Source: Azolla caroliniana (taxonomy: Eukaryota > Polypodiophyta). Taken from it: a stretch of 64,000 nt of DNA. Positions 11,510 through 22,211 of this stretch are shown piece after piece. Position numbers and translations under genes: made by a program. Each line of letters starts with the position of its first letter. The stretch's first letter is position 1. Location: positions 7,192,001-7,256,000 of the forward strand of contig JBHGNT010000014.1 in the NCBI GenBank assembly GCA_043228905.1, written 5' to 3'. The notes under the pieces are model-generated. The model was not told the origin of the DNA, did no database searches, and was given only the letters and a program-made list of their open reading frames with translations.

Positions 11510-14500
11510 ATGGCGGGAGATAGACATGCGCGGGAACCGAAAAAGGGCGGCTCGAGGCAAAAGCAACTATATAAGACACAGGCCTGCGAAGGACTTACTT
11601 TTTACGAATTTTCCTACACACAGGCGCAGAAGCACAGAAGAGCGATCCGACGCACAGAGCACACACATCCCGATCCCGAACAACAGACAGCAGAAGAAGA
11701 ATCCGAACCAATGGCACTGTCGGAAGAGGCACGCCAATGGATGATAGAGAACGGGTTAGAAGGATTGTTGCGGATCGCCGATGCTCCACCACACGCAGAA
11801 CCGGAGCAAGCGGCAGCATCAATTGATTTATCAGAAGTCACGGAAGGAGCGGTGCAGGCGCTCACGGGGATAAAAGCAGGAGGACTTCAAACGATCGAAA
11901 ACCCTTCAAATCAAATCCTGTTCAAATATTTCGGTGAGTATTCCATCAGTAGCAAGGCGTACCGAACACAGGGCGGAGAGAACCTGTTGTTCGGAGAAGT
12001 GGCCCGCACCATGATGGAGTACGGATTCGTGAATTCTCATCCCCCGGCCATAGCCAGGTACCGAGCAGCGTTCGTAATTGCAACGTACGAAGGATTGCAA
12101 GTGGAATGGCTCCATTTCATAACCGAAGGATTGAAGGAGGCCATCAAGAACCTTGTGGAAGGAAAAAATCCATGGGCCGGGATAGCACAATGGCTAACGG
12201 TGTTAGTCCCACCGGTGCTCCCCATCAAACAAAAGAAAAGAGGTCGGCAGGAGACGACGCCGAAAAAGGTCACAAAGCGCCGACAGATCCTGGAGAAACA
12301 CACCCCCGGATGGACCCAGGAAGAAGCAGAACAACGGGAGGAAGGACCATCCCGACAGCAACAGGAACCAGCAACAAAGGCAAAACCGGCAGGAAAAGGC
12401 AAAGGAAAACCGGCGAGGAAGACCAACAAGGAACCGGCCGAGGAAGAACCGGTAGCGCTCAAACCAACCAATATAACGCTGCGACGGCCGGAACTGGAAC
12501 CGGAACCGAAACCAGCGGACTTTATACAAAAGGTCCGTCTGGTAGCCGCACCGGAGGAGGAAGCTGAGACGGAAGAAGACTCATCCGAACCACTGGTAAG
12601 ACTCCCAGCAAGACAAGGTCGGGAGAGACGGGCGAGAGGACCGGCTGCACCAGTTGACATAACGCAGCAGAGGGCGCAAGGACCACCTCCAGTAGCCGGG
12701 GCAGAAGTAGTACTGGAACCCGCACCGAGGGAAGCAGTACAGGAACCGGTTTTGCCGGACTTCAGAGAACTGGTCATTCCGGAGAAGAGGAATGAACAAG
12801 CACCGGAGCCAGAGAAAAGGTCGGAAAAACAGCCTGAGTTAAGAAGTAGAAGTGAGCAATGCTACTCCGACACGGGAAGAACAAAGCCACAATGGCTGAG
12901 ATGGCTTTCGGAGCAGGTGTCGGGAGTAGCGGACTAGTTAGAGGAAGAAGAAACGCATAGGCAACACCTGACGCATACAACAACCCAGGAGTTGGTCGCG
13001 CTCCGAACACAGATCCAGGAGTTGCAAGGGGAGTTGTTGCAGGCGAGGGAAAGAATTCAACAAGCACAAGTTGTCACCAAGCCGGTCGGGACAACAAGGA
13101 AGCAACCAGAACCGGAACCGGAACCGGTAGCCTTGCAAACCGGCCCTGAGACCGAAAAAATAATAGAAACCTTGCGAGAGGAGTTAAAAGCTCAGGAGGC
13201 ATTAAGGGAAAAAGAAAGGGAGCAGCGGAAAGCGGTGGAGCACGACAAACGAAGAATGGAAGAAGGCCTCCGGAAAGGCCGAGCCACTAATGACCGACTG
13301 CAAGAAGAAAAAGAAAAGTTGCAAAAGGAGAAGGACTGACTGCGTCAACAGGCCGAGCAGGAGATAGAGCGACTGCAGGAAGAACTCCGACAACAGAAGG
13401 ACCGGGACGACCGGTTAAGAGCTCAGGTGAGCCGACGCCTGAAACAGAAGACGGAGGACTTCGACCGACTCTACCGAGATCACAAGCAGGCCGAGTCGGA
13501 CAACAAGAAACGGGCAGCAGACTACGACCGACAAATAGAGAAGCTGAAAGAACAGCTCAAAGAGACCCGATTGGACCTGGCTAAGACAATGGACGAGGTC
13601 AGTGCCAAAAAGGAAGCATTGTCGGCAGAAATAACCCAAGCAACGGAGAGAAGGAAGGAATTAGAGGCGCTAAGGCGGGAAAAGCTGGATCTGACCAAGA
13701 TCCGGAATGAAGAAAAGGAAAGATCGACCTTCACGATCAACAAACTACAAAGTGCCTATGAAAAGCAGAAAGCGGATTACGAAGACCAGGCTCAGATAAT
13801 GGCCGACATTATAAAACGGGCAAGGAAGGAAAAGCAAGAAGCTTATGCGCATGCTAAAACGGGGGTTGACCGGATCAAGCTCATCATGTCATGTTGGAGT
13901 ACCCGAGCTCAGGCAAGCATCAACGAAAGTACGGAAAAGCTATGGAAGGAGTGGTCACAACAGGCAGCCGAGCTGCAGACACTCCGAGCTGATGCCGAGA
14001 ATCGGAGGAAGACCGGTGACAAGTTCTACAAGATGGATAAAGAAAGTATCGTCGCCATTCGGGAAGAATTGTCGGAGGATTTCTACGCTTTAGCGGAAGA
14101 ACATCTCAAAGAAATCCGAGGGTTGGTAGAGAGGTTGGATGACGGGCAGCTCGCAACTTAGTTGGAATTGGAGAAATACGAGCAGGACCGGTTACGACAA
14201 GAAGCCAAGGGAAGAACGATGCCAATCACTATAAGTGAGGGAGAGCGACCGGCTGAAGCTGAACCAACTAACACCGAACAACCCCGACAAGGAATACCCG
14301 AAGAAGAACTTCTGGTCCAAGAAAATCAAGAAGGGCAGGTACAGACCGATGCCGGGGAAGAAGAAGAGCTGAGACTGGAAAACACCGGAGTAGAGGAAGA
14401 AGGCGCACCGAACCGACCAGTTGAGACCGGAGAAAGCGGCACTAGTAACAGAACAAAGCCTGGAACGGAGGAAGAACAGGAAGAACCCGGACGGAGCGGT

Positions 14501-14671
14501 GAGGAAGCACCGGCACCACAGAATCAAGCAGAGCCGGAGCAACAAATTTTTACGGAACAGCCAACCTAACCGGAGGTCGGAGACCAGGCAGGCAAGGAAC
14601 AGGAATTGGAGGAAGAGGCACCAATTGACACCTTCAAGTGGAGTTTGCTCGATATTTTGGAGGAAGACTGA
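11510..14671 (+). pseudogene. G3 ORF3: long coiled-coil protein after integrase
   Basis: One frame runs from ATG 11510 to TGA 14669-14671 (1053 codons). It is broken by four single-base nonsense codons (12935 TAG, 13337 TGA, 14159 TAG, 14567 TAA) with no frameshift. First part: a globular region at about 11800-12230 (FKYFGEYSISSKAYRTQG ... YRAAFVIATYEGLQVEWLHF). Middle: a basic and proline/glutamate-rich linker. Then about 400 residues (12990-14160) of strong heptad-like coiled coil (EELKAQEALREKEREQRK, EKLKEQLKETRLDLAKTM). The tail is acidic (14162-14668). I see no signal peptide or membrane segment, so it is not a classical env. No family is recognised. It sits where Athila-type elements carry an env-like ORF. 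A captured host coiled-coil gene or an element-specific accessory protein are both possible. Confidence 0.75.
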
Positions 14672-14721
14672 GGCCGGGAGTGGGTTCGAAGTGCAAGGCA
14701 CTTTCCCATGGGCGTGCCATG

Positions 14722-15110
14722 TGTTGGCCGGCCAGAAGAGCAAGGACAAGTGGGAAGGCGGAGTCGGATCGGATAATAGGAAGTAAATAATAGTATATTT
14801 ATTATTCGGAGGGACGGATCCGGTACAGTTGTACCGATCCGGATCCGGACCGATTCGGATGCCGGTTGCCTAAGCGCACCGATTGTAACCTTGCTGGATG
14901 CCTATAAAAGGATCCGATGATTTGTAAATGCTTTACGGAAGAAATACAATTATACCTATTGCGTGTTTATCTTTGTCTTTGTATTATTTTACCGTCTGTG
15001 CTTAGTGTAATCATCTTACGCGTGTAACCTAGCATCCAATCCTTACCACCCCTTTAGAGAAGTGTCGGATAGACACCTGTGTTGAGGCTAGTCCGGCCAG
15101 GCATACAACA
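14722..15110 (+). repeat. G3 3' LTR
   Basis: Full match to 5407-5795 with six transitions. No purine tract lies directly before it; the nearest purine-rich bases are about 14672-14686. That is unusual and leaves the plus-strand primer unclear. Confidence 0.95.
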
Positions 15111-16234
15111 AGTCCATTAGCAAGCAAGAGTATGTTTGAGTCATCTATGGGCTCGAGCATCTCACAAATAAGTTTCTGGCAAGAGAATCAACGATTGCTT
15201 GGAGATTTACAGCAAGTAAGCATAGAAAAGGCACAACAATATGACGAGTTATCAACACGTGTATGGCAACTTGAAAAAACATTGCGGTCTCTTCATCAAC
15301 AAGCTTCGATGCAACAAAGCTCTCCCAAAGAACCAAAGATTTGTTTGCCCAGGAAGCTCGATGGTAATCGATCATAGTTTCGAGGATTTCTAAATCAGGT
15401 GCGTCTAGTAATTCATATGTATCCTAATAGATATCCAACCGATACAACTCGAGTTGGACTAGTAGGAACCCTCTTAATAGGAACGACATTAACATGGTTT
15501 GCACCACTTCTAGAAAAGAAATCTCCTCTCCTTCAAGACTTTGAAGGTTTTATTAAAGAATTTCAAGTAAACTTTGGAGACATTGATAGTGTTAGAATGA
15601 CGATCAATAAAATTTGAAGACTGCGTCAAGGGGATCGTCCCGCCTCCGTGTACGCCGCAGATTTCCGCCTCCTAGCTGGTGATATTCCATGGGATGGTGA
15701 AGCATTAATGGATCAGTTTCGCCATGGACTACGAAATGATGTAAACGATTTGTTATTAACTTTCCACGAAGATCCAAGATCGCTTACAGAAGCAATAAGT
15801 CGTGCGGTGCGATGTGACAATCACTTATTTGAGCGACGTTTAGAACATCAACTAATGTCACGACCAAGAATGGATCAAACATATGCTTCAATGGTAGCCT
15901 CGACACCTACGAGCACTACCCAAACTTCACACATGATTCCATCAAGTGGTCCAAGTCCGATGGAGATCGATGTAACAAGTCGTCGAGGGCCTTTGTTTGA
16001 AGCTGAGAAGCAACGACGCCGAGCAAACCGTCTATGTTTGTACTGTGGTGGTCCGGGACGCATAGCAATCACCTGCCCACATAGGCCAAAACGACAAGTA
16101 AATCAAGTAAGTACTAGTGAGAAACTTAATTCCAATTCCCCAGTTAGATCATCTATCCCTAGTAGCCCCATGTGTCTAGGCCAATCCAATAGTTTTGAGG
16201 TCTTGAGTTAGCTTGATGAAATATTAAACGAATA
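15111..16234 (+). pseudogene. G2 gag (second part), broken
   Basis: It continues the gag begun at 5398. Seen in order: coiled-coil N-terminus (ENQRLLGDLQQVSIEKAQQY), capsid core (FRGFLNQVRLVIHMYPNRYP ... WFAPLLEKKSPLLQDFEGF), and an MDQFRHGLRNDVNDLL helix region. The zinc knuckle CLYCGGPGRIAITC has Arg in place of the metal-binding His. In-frame stops occur near 15144, 15375, 15615 and 16209, and lie mostly where the G4 copy has a sense codon. Capsid and nucleocapsid role in the family; not functional here. Confidence 0.85.
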
Positions 16235-16261
16235 AGTCCAATCAAAATCGAAGCCATTTGG

Positions 16262-17356
16262 TTGGACAAACTAGAATACGTAAAGTCAGCCCCAAGTAGC
16301 GGTTCCATTTTATCGAATCATGTTAGCAGAGTTTTTTCAACACAAGTTGAGCTTAGCACTTGTAGGTGTCATCGAGTTCTTGCATCTGCTCTCTTAGATT
16401 CAGGAGCCAACTCTTGTTTTATGGACAAAGAATTTGCTTTATCCCCAAAAATCCTGTTGAGAAACCTCCCTTGTCTGGCATTCGTTGTAGTCATTGATGG
16501 TCGCCCTATTGCATCTGGGGATATAGTCGAAGAATCCAAGCCAATTTGAGTAGCCCTTGGTAGCTTTGCTTTTGTGATTTCTTTCAATATAATTAGTAGC
16601 CATGAGCATCCGATTATCCATGGTTTGCCTTGGTTTGAGCTTCATAATCCTGAAATTGACTGGAGAAATTGAGCAATCAATGATTTCCAGTTGAAACCTG
16701 AATCTAACAGCCTTGTTACTACCAACCAAGACTCAAAACTTCACCAAATCTCGCCCATATCTCTACAAAACTTACGAGAAGACGGGCAAACAAATGAAAT
16801 GTTTGTCTTTGCAGTAACGACAAATCCATCCTCTAGTTCACAAGGGGCATGTACTCACCTCCCTACTAAGTACTTGGATTTTGAAGACATCTTCAACAAA
16901 TCTAAAGCTAGTTCTCTTCCAGACCATCGTCCTTATGATTGTCCGATTGATCTACAACCTAGGAAAGAGCCACCATGGGGCCCAATATATAATCTATCGC
17001 CTTCTAAACTCAAGGCCCTTCGAGAGTATATAGATGAGAACTTAGCAAATGGATTCATTCGACATTCTAAAAGCCCTGTTGGTGTGCACCTATATTCTTT
17101 GTCAAGAAGAAAGATGGGTCTTTATGATTGCTCGTGGATTATCGAGGTTTAAACAAAATCACAGTTCGAAATAGATATGCTCTACCCTTGATATCGAGTT
17201 TACTAGAGCGTCTTAGTGGAGCTAAAGTTTTCACAACGCTAGACCTTCGAGGTGCATATAACCTTGTGCGGATATGTCCAAGAGACAAATGAAAGACAAC
17301 ATTCCATACTCGATACGGACATTTTGAGTACACGGTTATGCCTTTTGGTCTCACGA
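16262..17356 (+). pseudogene. G2 protease and RT start, truncated
   Basis: The aspartic protease motif ALLDSGANSCFMD (near 16390) is intact in this copy. The RT N-terminus follows (YDCPIDLQPRKEPPWGPIYN ... LREYIDENLANGFIRHSKSP). A frame change occurs near 17085 before the VVDYRGLNK region. The frame ends at HFEYTVMPFGLT, where the G4 LTR interrupts it. Catalytic YxDD, RNase H and integrase are missing. Confidence 0.85.
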
Positions 17357-17410
17357 TGTCATGATAACACTCACATCATGCATCGAAAGGATCATGACAC
17401 TCACATTATG

Positions 17411-17470
17411 ATTCGAAAAGATTTGAACCCACGACCTTGTTGTACACATGTCAAATCCTTAACCATTGTA
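17411..17470 (-). other. tRNA-like module inside LTR
   Basis: On the minus strand, TACAATGGTTAAGGATTTG (A-box-like) is followed by GTGGGTTCAAATC (B-box-like) after about 30 bases. Antisense to the LTR, as in G1 and G2. Confidence 0.6.
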
Positions 17471-17519
17471 TTAATATTGTTATATGTATAGTTTTTAGAA
17501 TATGAAATCTAATATTATA

Positions 17520-17670
17520 GGAATATTCTATATTACTCTACATTCTAGAATGACCTAGAATATTCTAGAGTGTTCTATATCACTAGAACCTTCTAGAATA
17601 CTCTAGAGATCTTCTAGATTAATCTACATTCTAGGATAACCTAGAATATTCTAGAGTGTTCTCTATTACT
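17520..17670 (+). repeat. TCTAGAATATTC-type short repeats in G4 U3
   Basis: At least nine copies of the near-palindrome CTAGAATATTCTAG or its halves occur in this stretch of the LTR. Similar TTCTAGA-rich sequence is seen at 60640-60700 and 62690-62800. They could form many small hairpins or bind heat-shock-type factors (nGAAnnTTCn units are present); that reading is inference. Confidence 0.6.
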
Positions 17671-17778
17671 TATAAATAGGGATCTACCACTCATCCTAAA
17701 CCTAAATTGGTTCAACGCCATTTTGTAGCCTACTCATTGTAATCCATTTTACTCTTCAATATAATAAATCTCTTTCAA

Positions 17779-17846
17779 TTATCTCTCTCTCCCTCCCTCC
17801 CTCTCTCCCTCTCTCTCCCTCTCTCTCCCTTTCTCTCTCTCTATCT
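17779..17846 (+). repeat. CT-rich simple repeat
   Basis: Imperfect (CTCTCTCC)n tract at the end of the G4 LTR. Confidence 0.85.
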
Positions 17847-17938
17847 TGACAGTTTAAACCAATTTTTTCCTTTCATTTCTTCATCTTCCACAAAGCCTAA
17901 CAAGTTCTCTTCTTCCTTCTCCTCTCCCCTCGTAAGCT

Positions 17939-19062
17939 ATGGAGTCCATGAGCAAACAAGAATACATGCGTGTTCTTTCTGAGCTCGACATGCTCACAAA
18001 TAAATGTGTGGCATTAGAGCATGAGAATCAAAGGCTACTTGGAGACCTACAACAAGTGAGCACCGAAAAAGATCAACAATATGAAGAGTTAGCACATTGG
18101 GTTCATCAAGTCGAGGCGACTATATTGTCATTACGAGAGCAAGCATTGGGGGTTCAGAACTCCCCTAGAGAGCCAAAGATCAGCCTCCCCGCCAAGTTTG
18201 ATGGTACGAGGTCTTTATTTCGAGGCTTTTTGAATCAAGTTCGTTTGGTTATTCAGCTACATCCCAATCGGTATCCAACTGATGCTGCTTGTGTGGGATT
18301 AGTGGGAACTTTGCTATGCGGTATGGCGTTAGCGTGGTTCGCACCACTTCTCGAGAAGAAATCACCATTGCTGGAGGATTTGGAGGCATTTGTTAAAGAG
18401 TTTCACGCTAGTTTCGGAGACATCGACAACACTAGGACAACGATAAACAAGATTCGAAGGCTCCGACAAGGAGATCATACCGCATCGGCTTACGCAACCG
18501 ATTTTTGTCTCTTGGCATGCGATATACCTTGGATGAGGTAGCCTTAATGGATCAATTCCGTCAAGGTTTGTGAAATGATGTCAAAGATCTTCTTCTTACT
18601 TTCCTTGAAGATCCGAAGTCGCTTACAGAAGCCATTAGTCGAGCCGTGCGATGTGATAATTGCCTATTTGAGCAACGTTCTGAGTGCCAACAAATGTTAC
18701 GCCACCAAACTGAGCAAACTTACGCTTCTGTAGTCGCAACACCTCCACAAGTTTCTAGACCCATTACAAGGGATGGCCCAACTCCGATGAAAATAGAATC
18801 AACCCAAAGTCGTGGGCCATTATCAGATGTTGAGAAGCAACGACGTCGAGCGCATCCCCTCTGCCTGTATTGTGGCGGTCCAAGACATATATCTATAAAT
18901 TGTCCACATAAACCTAGGCATCAAGTATACCAAGTAAGTGCCCATGAAAACCCTACATCGAGTTCTATTGTTACTTCTAATAACATAAGTAAGCCTCATA
19001 GTCCATGCCATGAGAATAGATTCGATGTCTTGAGCAAATTAGAGGATGTGTTAAACGAGTAA
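17939..19062 (+). pseudogene. G4 gag, one frameshift
   Basis: ATG 17939 (MESMSKQEYMRVLSELDM) starts a coiled-coil N-terminus. The capsid core follows (SLPAKFDGTRSLFRGFLNQV ... WFAPLLEKKSPLLEDLEAF), then a C-terminal CCHC knuckle CLYCGGPRHISINC with all four ligands. A frame change near 18535 (after DIPWM) splits the frame; a TGA follows near 18570 where the G2 copy has a sense codon. The product would be the particle-forming protein. It is the better preserved of the two gag copies and gives the family start codon. Confidence 0.85.
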
Positions 19063-20945
19063 GTCCAGCCAAAATAGGAGTCATTTGGCTGGACCATCCA
19101 AGCTATGTAGAGTTAGTTTCTAGTCATGGTTCCATTTCATCAAATCAAGTGAGTAGAGTTTTTTCAGCACAAGTCGAGCTTACCACATCTACATGTCATC
19201 GACTCCTAGCCTCTGCCCTCCTAGATTCTAGAGCCAACTCTTGTTTCATGGATCGTGAATTTGCCTTGTCACAAAACATCCTCTTGAATAAGTTTCCCAG
19301 CCCAGTAGCCGTAGGAGTCATTGATGGACGTCCCATAGCCTCAAGAGATGTAGTCGAGGAGTCCGAGCCAATTAGGATAGTTCTTGGCGATTTGACAAAC
19401 ATAATCTCTTTCAACATTATTCATAGTCCGGAACTCCCAATAGTTCTAGGTCTCCCTTAGTTTGAACTCCATAACCCGACGATTGATTGGATGAAAAGAA
19501 CAATTGAGGAAACTCGGGAAAAAAGCACAAACCCCACATCCCTCTCTCCTACATGTGATAATAGATCCCTAGAGTTATCAACCATCTCTTTATGACAGTT
19601 GCGGGAGGAAGGGGGGAACGAGGCCATGTTCGTCTTCACAATAGTAGCAACTCCATCATCCACTTCACGTGAAGCGGACATTAAACTACCAGAGAAATAC
19701 AAGGAGTTTTCAGATGTCTTTGATAAGGTGAAGGCCAATACATTGTTAGAGCATCAGCCATACGACTGCCCTATTGACTTACAACCAGGGAAAGAACCTC
19801 CATGGGGCCCATTTTATAATCTCTCCCATGTAGAGCTAGAGACTTTGCGGGAATATATTGATCAGAATCTGGCAAACGGATTCATTCGGCATTCTAGATC
19901 CCCTACTGGCGCACCTATCTTCTTTGTTAAGAAGAAGAATGGGACTCTTCGGTTGGTCGTGGATTATCGAGGGCTAAACAAAGTGACTATTCGGAATAGA
20001 TATGCTCTAACATTAATCCTGAATCTTTGGGAACGTCTCAGTGGTGCAAAATATTTCACAAAGTTGGACCTTCACAGAGCATATAATCTAGTTCGGAGTC
20101 ACCTGGGGGATGAATGGAAGACAGCTTTTCGCACTCGCTATGGACATTTTGAGTATATTATGATGCCATTTGGTCTCACGAATGCACCAGTTGTTTTCCA
20201 ACATAGGGCGAACGATATTTTTTGAGATTTTCTTGATATCTTCACTATAGTTTACCTAGATGATATTTTAATCTACTCGAAGACCCAAGAGGAGCATGAC
20301 AAACATGTTCATTAGGTACTGTGTTGACTCCGAGAATATGGTCACTACGCAAAATTAGAAAAGTGTAGTTTCGGCCAAAATCAAGTGGAATTTTTGGGGT
20401 ATGTTATATCATCAGATGGTATTGCTATGGACCCCATGAAGGTACAAGCAATTTTAGAGTGGCAAACGCCCCTTTTAGTGCGTGATGTGCAACGTTTTCT
20501 CGGGTTTGCAAATTTTTATTGAAAATTTATTAAAGATTATTCCAAGGTTGTGCTTCCGCTTACTCAACTCACACATAAAGATCAACCATTTATATGGAGT
20601 TCAGATGCAGCCGAGGCATTTGAAAGCTTAAAACGAGCATTTACAACGGCACCTATCTTAGCACATGTGGACCCAACAAAACTCTTCATCCTCGAAGCCG
20701 ATGCATCTGATTTTGCACTAGGGAGTGTCCTCTAGCAGGTTGGAGATGATGGACAGCTACACCCGGTCACCTTTCATTCACGAAAGTTTGAAGTTGTAGA
20801 GATCAATTACGAGATCCATGACAAAGAGCTTCTTGCAATTAAGGATTCGTTTCAACAATGGCGACATTTTCTAGAAGGTTCTTCTCAGCAGATCGTTGTC
20901 TACAATGATCATAAGAACCTGACTTATTTCCAAAATGCTCGAGTC
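19063..20945 (+). pseudogene. G4 protease-RT-RNase H, broken
   Basis: The protease motif reads LDSRANSCFMD near 19225, with the active-site Gly replaced by Arg. [40 protein letters not shown] and MPFGLTNAPVVFQ (19599-20225). After a stop at 20223 it continues with VYLDDILIYSKTQEEHDKH (active site near 20252), FLGFANFY and LEADASDFALGSVL (RNase H). Stops at 20223, 20314, 20326, 20521 and 20734. It ends at [16 protein letters not shown] near 20945. No integrase follows. Confidence 0.88.
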
Positions 20946-21047
20946 TAAAGTTTAGTATCCTACATTGTCCACAATTATATACATACGAGTATGGGTCAAA
21001 ATATAAATTATAACTCATTTTATTAGTATGGATACAAGTACACCTCA

Positions 21048-21072
21048 TATTTTGGTAAAACTTACCAAAATA
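21048..21072. repeat. Perfect 11-bp inverted repeat
   Basis: TATTTTGGTAA / TTACCAAAATA around a 3-base centre. Confidence 0.85.
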
Positions 21073-21319
21073 ATATAAGTCTTTAACTTAGTGTTTGCCA
21101 TGTTGCACATTAGTGAGATATTGACCCATTGTTGAAATTTATTATGCTTACATTAACTTATCAACACATCCAAACTTATTTGAATTTCTAATGTTCTCCA
21201 CTCGGAGACATATCATGTATTGTTATATTTGCAAATTTTAATCAAGTTGTGGAACATGTGATACTAGTGCATCCAATTTTTGTAGAGAGGGTATATTTGG
21301 ATATTTTCAAGAAGATTCT

Positions 21320-21349
21320 ACAAGTGGAATGTGCGATCCTTCCACTTGT
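21320..21349. repeat. 10-bp hairpin
   Basis: ACAAGTGGAA and TTCCACTTGT separated by ten bases. Confidence 0.85.
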
Positions 21350-21427
21350 GAACACGAATGTGTTTATATCTTTTGTTATCATCATTCTCTCTCTCAATCT
21401 CGATCTCTCTCTCTCTCAAGTAAATTC

Positions 21428-21886
21428 TCGATGACCCAGGAAACCAAAGATAGGCTAACGAGAGGGTATGCATCCCTCTCACTCTTAGAGAAACAATGCC
21501 ACCAGGCATACTTTCAAGAGTCACAGACCAAGGGATGACTCTTTGACTCATTAGTGACCCCTTCCCTCATGTATGCATCAGTAGTATGGGCTCCAGGTCT
21601 ACCATCTTTCATGTGGACGCAATTAGAGAGACCTTTGGTGACGATGTTATCACGTCAAATACGAAGCAAATCAACAGTACCACATTACATTATTAGAGCA
21701 GAGTTCAGTCTACCCCCGATGTAAGTAGAAGCACTCTTTCAAGTGGTAGTTTTTATTCATCGGATACATAGCCAACCACAAGATAGGATATCCCGTCGAG
21801 CCTTTGAGGCATCTTGATCCCTACATGTGTCTGGAGACACTAGCTCTTGAATTTCTTCTGGTAGGAACGACTGGATGCGCACTCAT
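21428..21886 (+). pseudogene. LINE reverse transcriptase C-terminal fragment
   Basis: The frame reads ARGYASLSLLEKQCHQAYF-like, then LFDSLVTPSLMYASVVWAP, QLERPLVTMLSRQIRSKST, VPHYIIRAEFSLPPM and VEALFQVVVFIHRIHSQP. This is the region after the RT fingers/palm of plant LINEs, where functional relatives have LFD.LV.P.LLYG..VWGP and K(S/T)TTP. Three in-frame stops are present. It would belong to a non-LTR element that copies itself by target-primed reverse transcription. No endonuclease, poly(A) tail or target duplication is visible. It is joined abruptly to the duplicated segment at 21890. Confidence 0.7.
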
Positions 21887-21889
21887 CGT

Positions 21890-22111
21890 CCAAAATAGGA
21901 GTCATTTGGCTGGACCATCCAAGCTATGTAGAGTTAGTTTCTAGTCATGGTTCCATTTCATCAAATCAAGTGAGTAGAGTTTTTTCAGCACAAGTCGAGC
22001 TTACCACATCTACATGTCATCGACTCCTAGCCTCTGCCCTCCTAGATTCTAGAGCCAACTCTTGTTTCATGGATCGTGAATTTGCCTTGTCACAAAACAT
22101 CCTCTTGAATA
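21890..22111 (+). repeat. Exact 222-bp copy of 19069-19290
   Basis: The G4 protease-coding segment is repeated base for base and stops exactly at the N gap. An identical copy ending at a gap is more likely a contig-end overlap or misjoin than biology. Confidence 0.9.
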
Positions 22112-22211
22112 NNNNNNNNNNNNNNNNNNNNNNNNNNNNNNNNNNNNNNNNNNNNNNNNNNNNNNNNNNNNNNNNNNNNNNNNNNNNNNNNNNNNNNNNN
22201 NNNNNNNNNNN
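22112..22211. other. Assembly gap (100 N)
   Basis: Exactly 100 N, the usual placeholder length for a gap of unknown size. Any frame crossing it is an artefact. Confidence 0.98.

Larger units (their letters stand above)
5407..15110 (+). mobile_element. G3: full-length Ty3/gypsy with extra 3' ORF
   Basis: This is a 9.7-kb element with two 389-bp LTRs of about 98.5% identity (six differences by eye, all transitions), bounded by TG...CA. The flanking 5-mers AGTTC (5402-5406) and AGTCC (15111-15115) agree at 4 of 5 positions, a target duplication with one mutation. Internal order: gag (three zinc knuckles), protease, RT, RNase H, integrase, then a 1053-codon third ORF. It lies in the G2 gag. Despite young LTRs it carries about ten nonsense codons, so it probably relied on proteins from other copies or was mutated quickly. 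Confidence 0.93.
4833..17356 (+). mobile_element. G2: old Ty3/gypsy element, split by G3 and G4
   Basis: The pieces are the 5' LTR (4833-5272), leader and gag start (5273-5406), then gag-PR-RT (15111-17356). The sequence before G3 ends ATGGAGT at 5398-5404, and the sequence after it resumes AGTCCATTAGCAAGC. Joined, they match the G4 gag start, which shows that G3 landed a few bases into the G2 gag. At 17356 the RT stops mid-motif (MPFGLT) where the G4 LTR begins. The rest of G2 is not found in the window. Confidence 0.85.
17357..17851 (+). repeat. G4 5' LTR
   Basis: This 495-bp LTR starts TGTCATGATAACACTCACAT and ends ATCTTGACA. The opening carries a near-duplicate of about 43 bp (ATGATAACACTCACAT / ATGACACTCACATTAT). 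It also has the antisense tRNA-like module, TATAAATAG near 17680, a GGTTCAACGCCA motif near 17710, and a CT-rich tail. Confidence 0.8.
17357..20945 (+). mobile_element. G4: Ty3/gypsy element, 3' truncated, inside G2
   Basis: 5' LTR (17357-17851), gag, protease, RT and part of RNase H. It has the same family architecture as G2 and the gag aligns along its length. The 3' end stops in RNase H at 20945, next to an unrelated AT-rich segment; integrase and 3' LTR are absent, so no target duplication can be checked. Confidence 0.85.
20946..21427. other. AT-rich segment of unknown origin
   Basis: It breaks the G4 RNase H frame. It contains a perfect 11-bp inverted repeat (21048-21072), a 10-bp hairpin (21320-21349) and a CT run at about 21388-21420. 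The sequence around 21330-21373 resembles the reverse complement of 1722-1760. It may be pieces of one or two degraded LTRs, but I cannot assign it. Confidence 0.4.
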
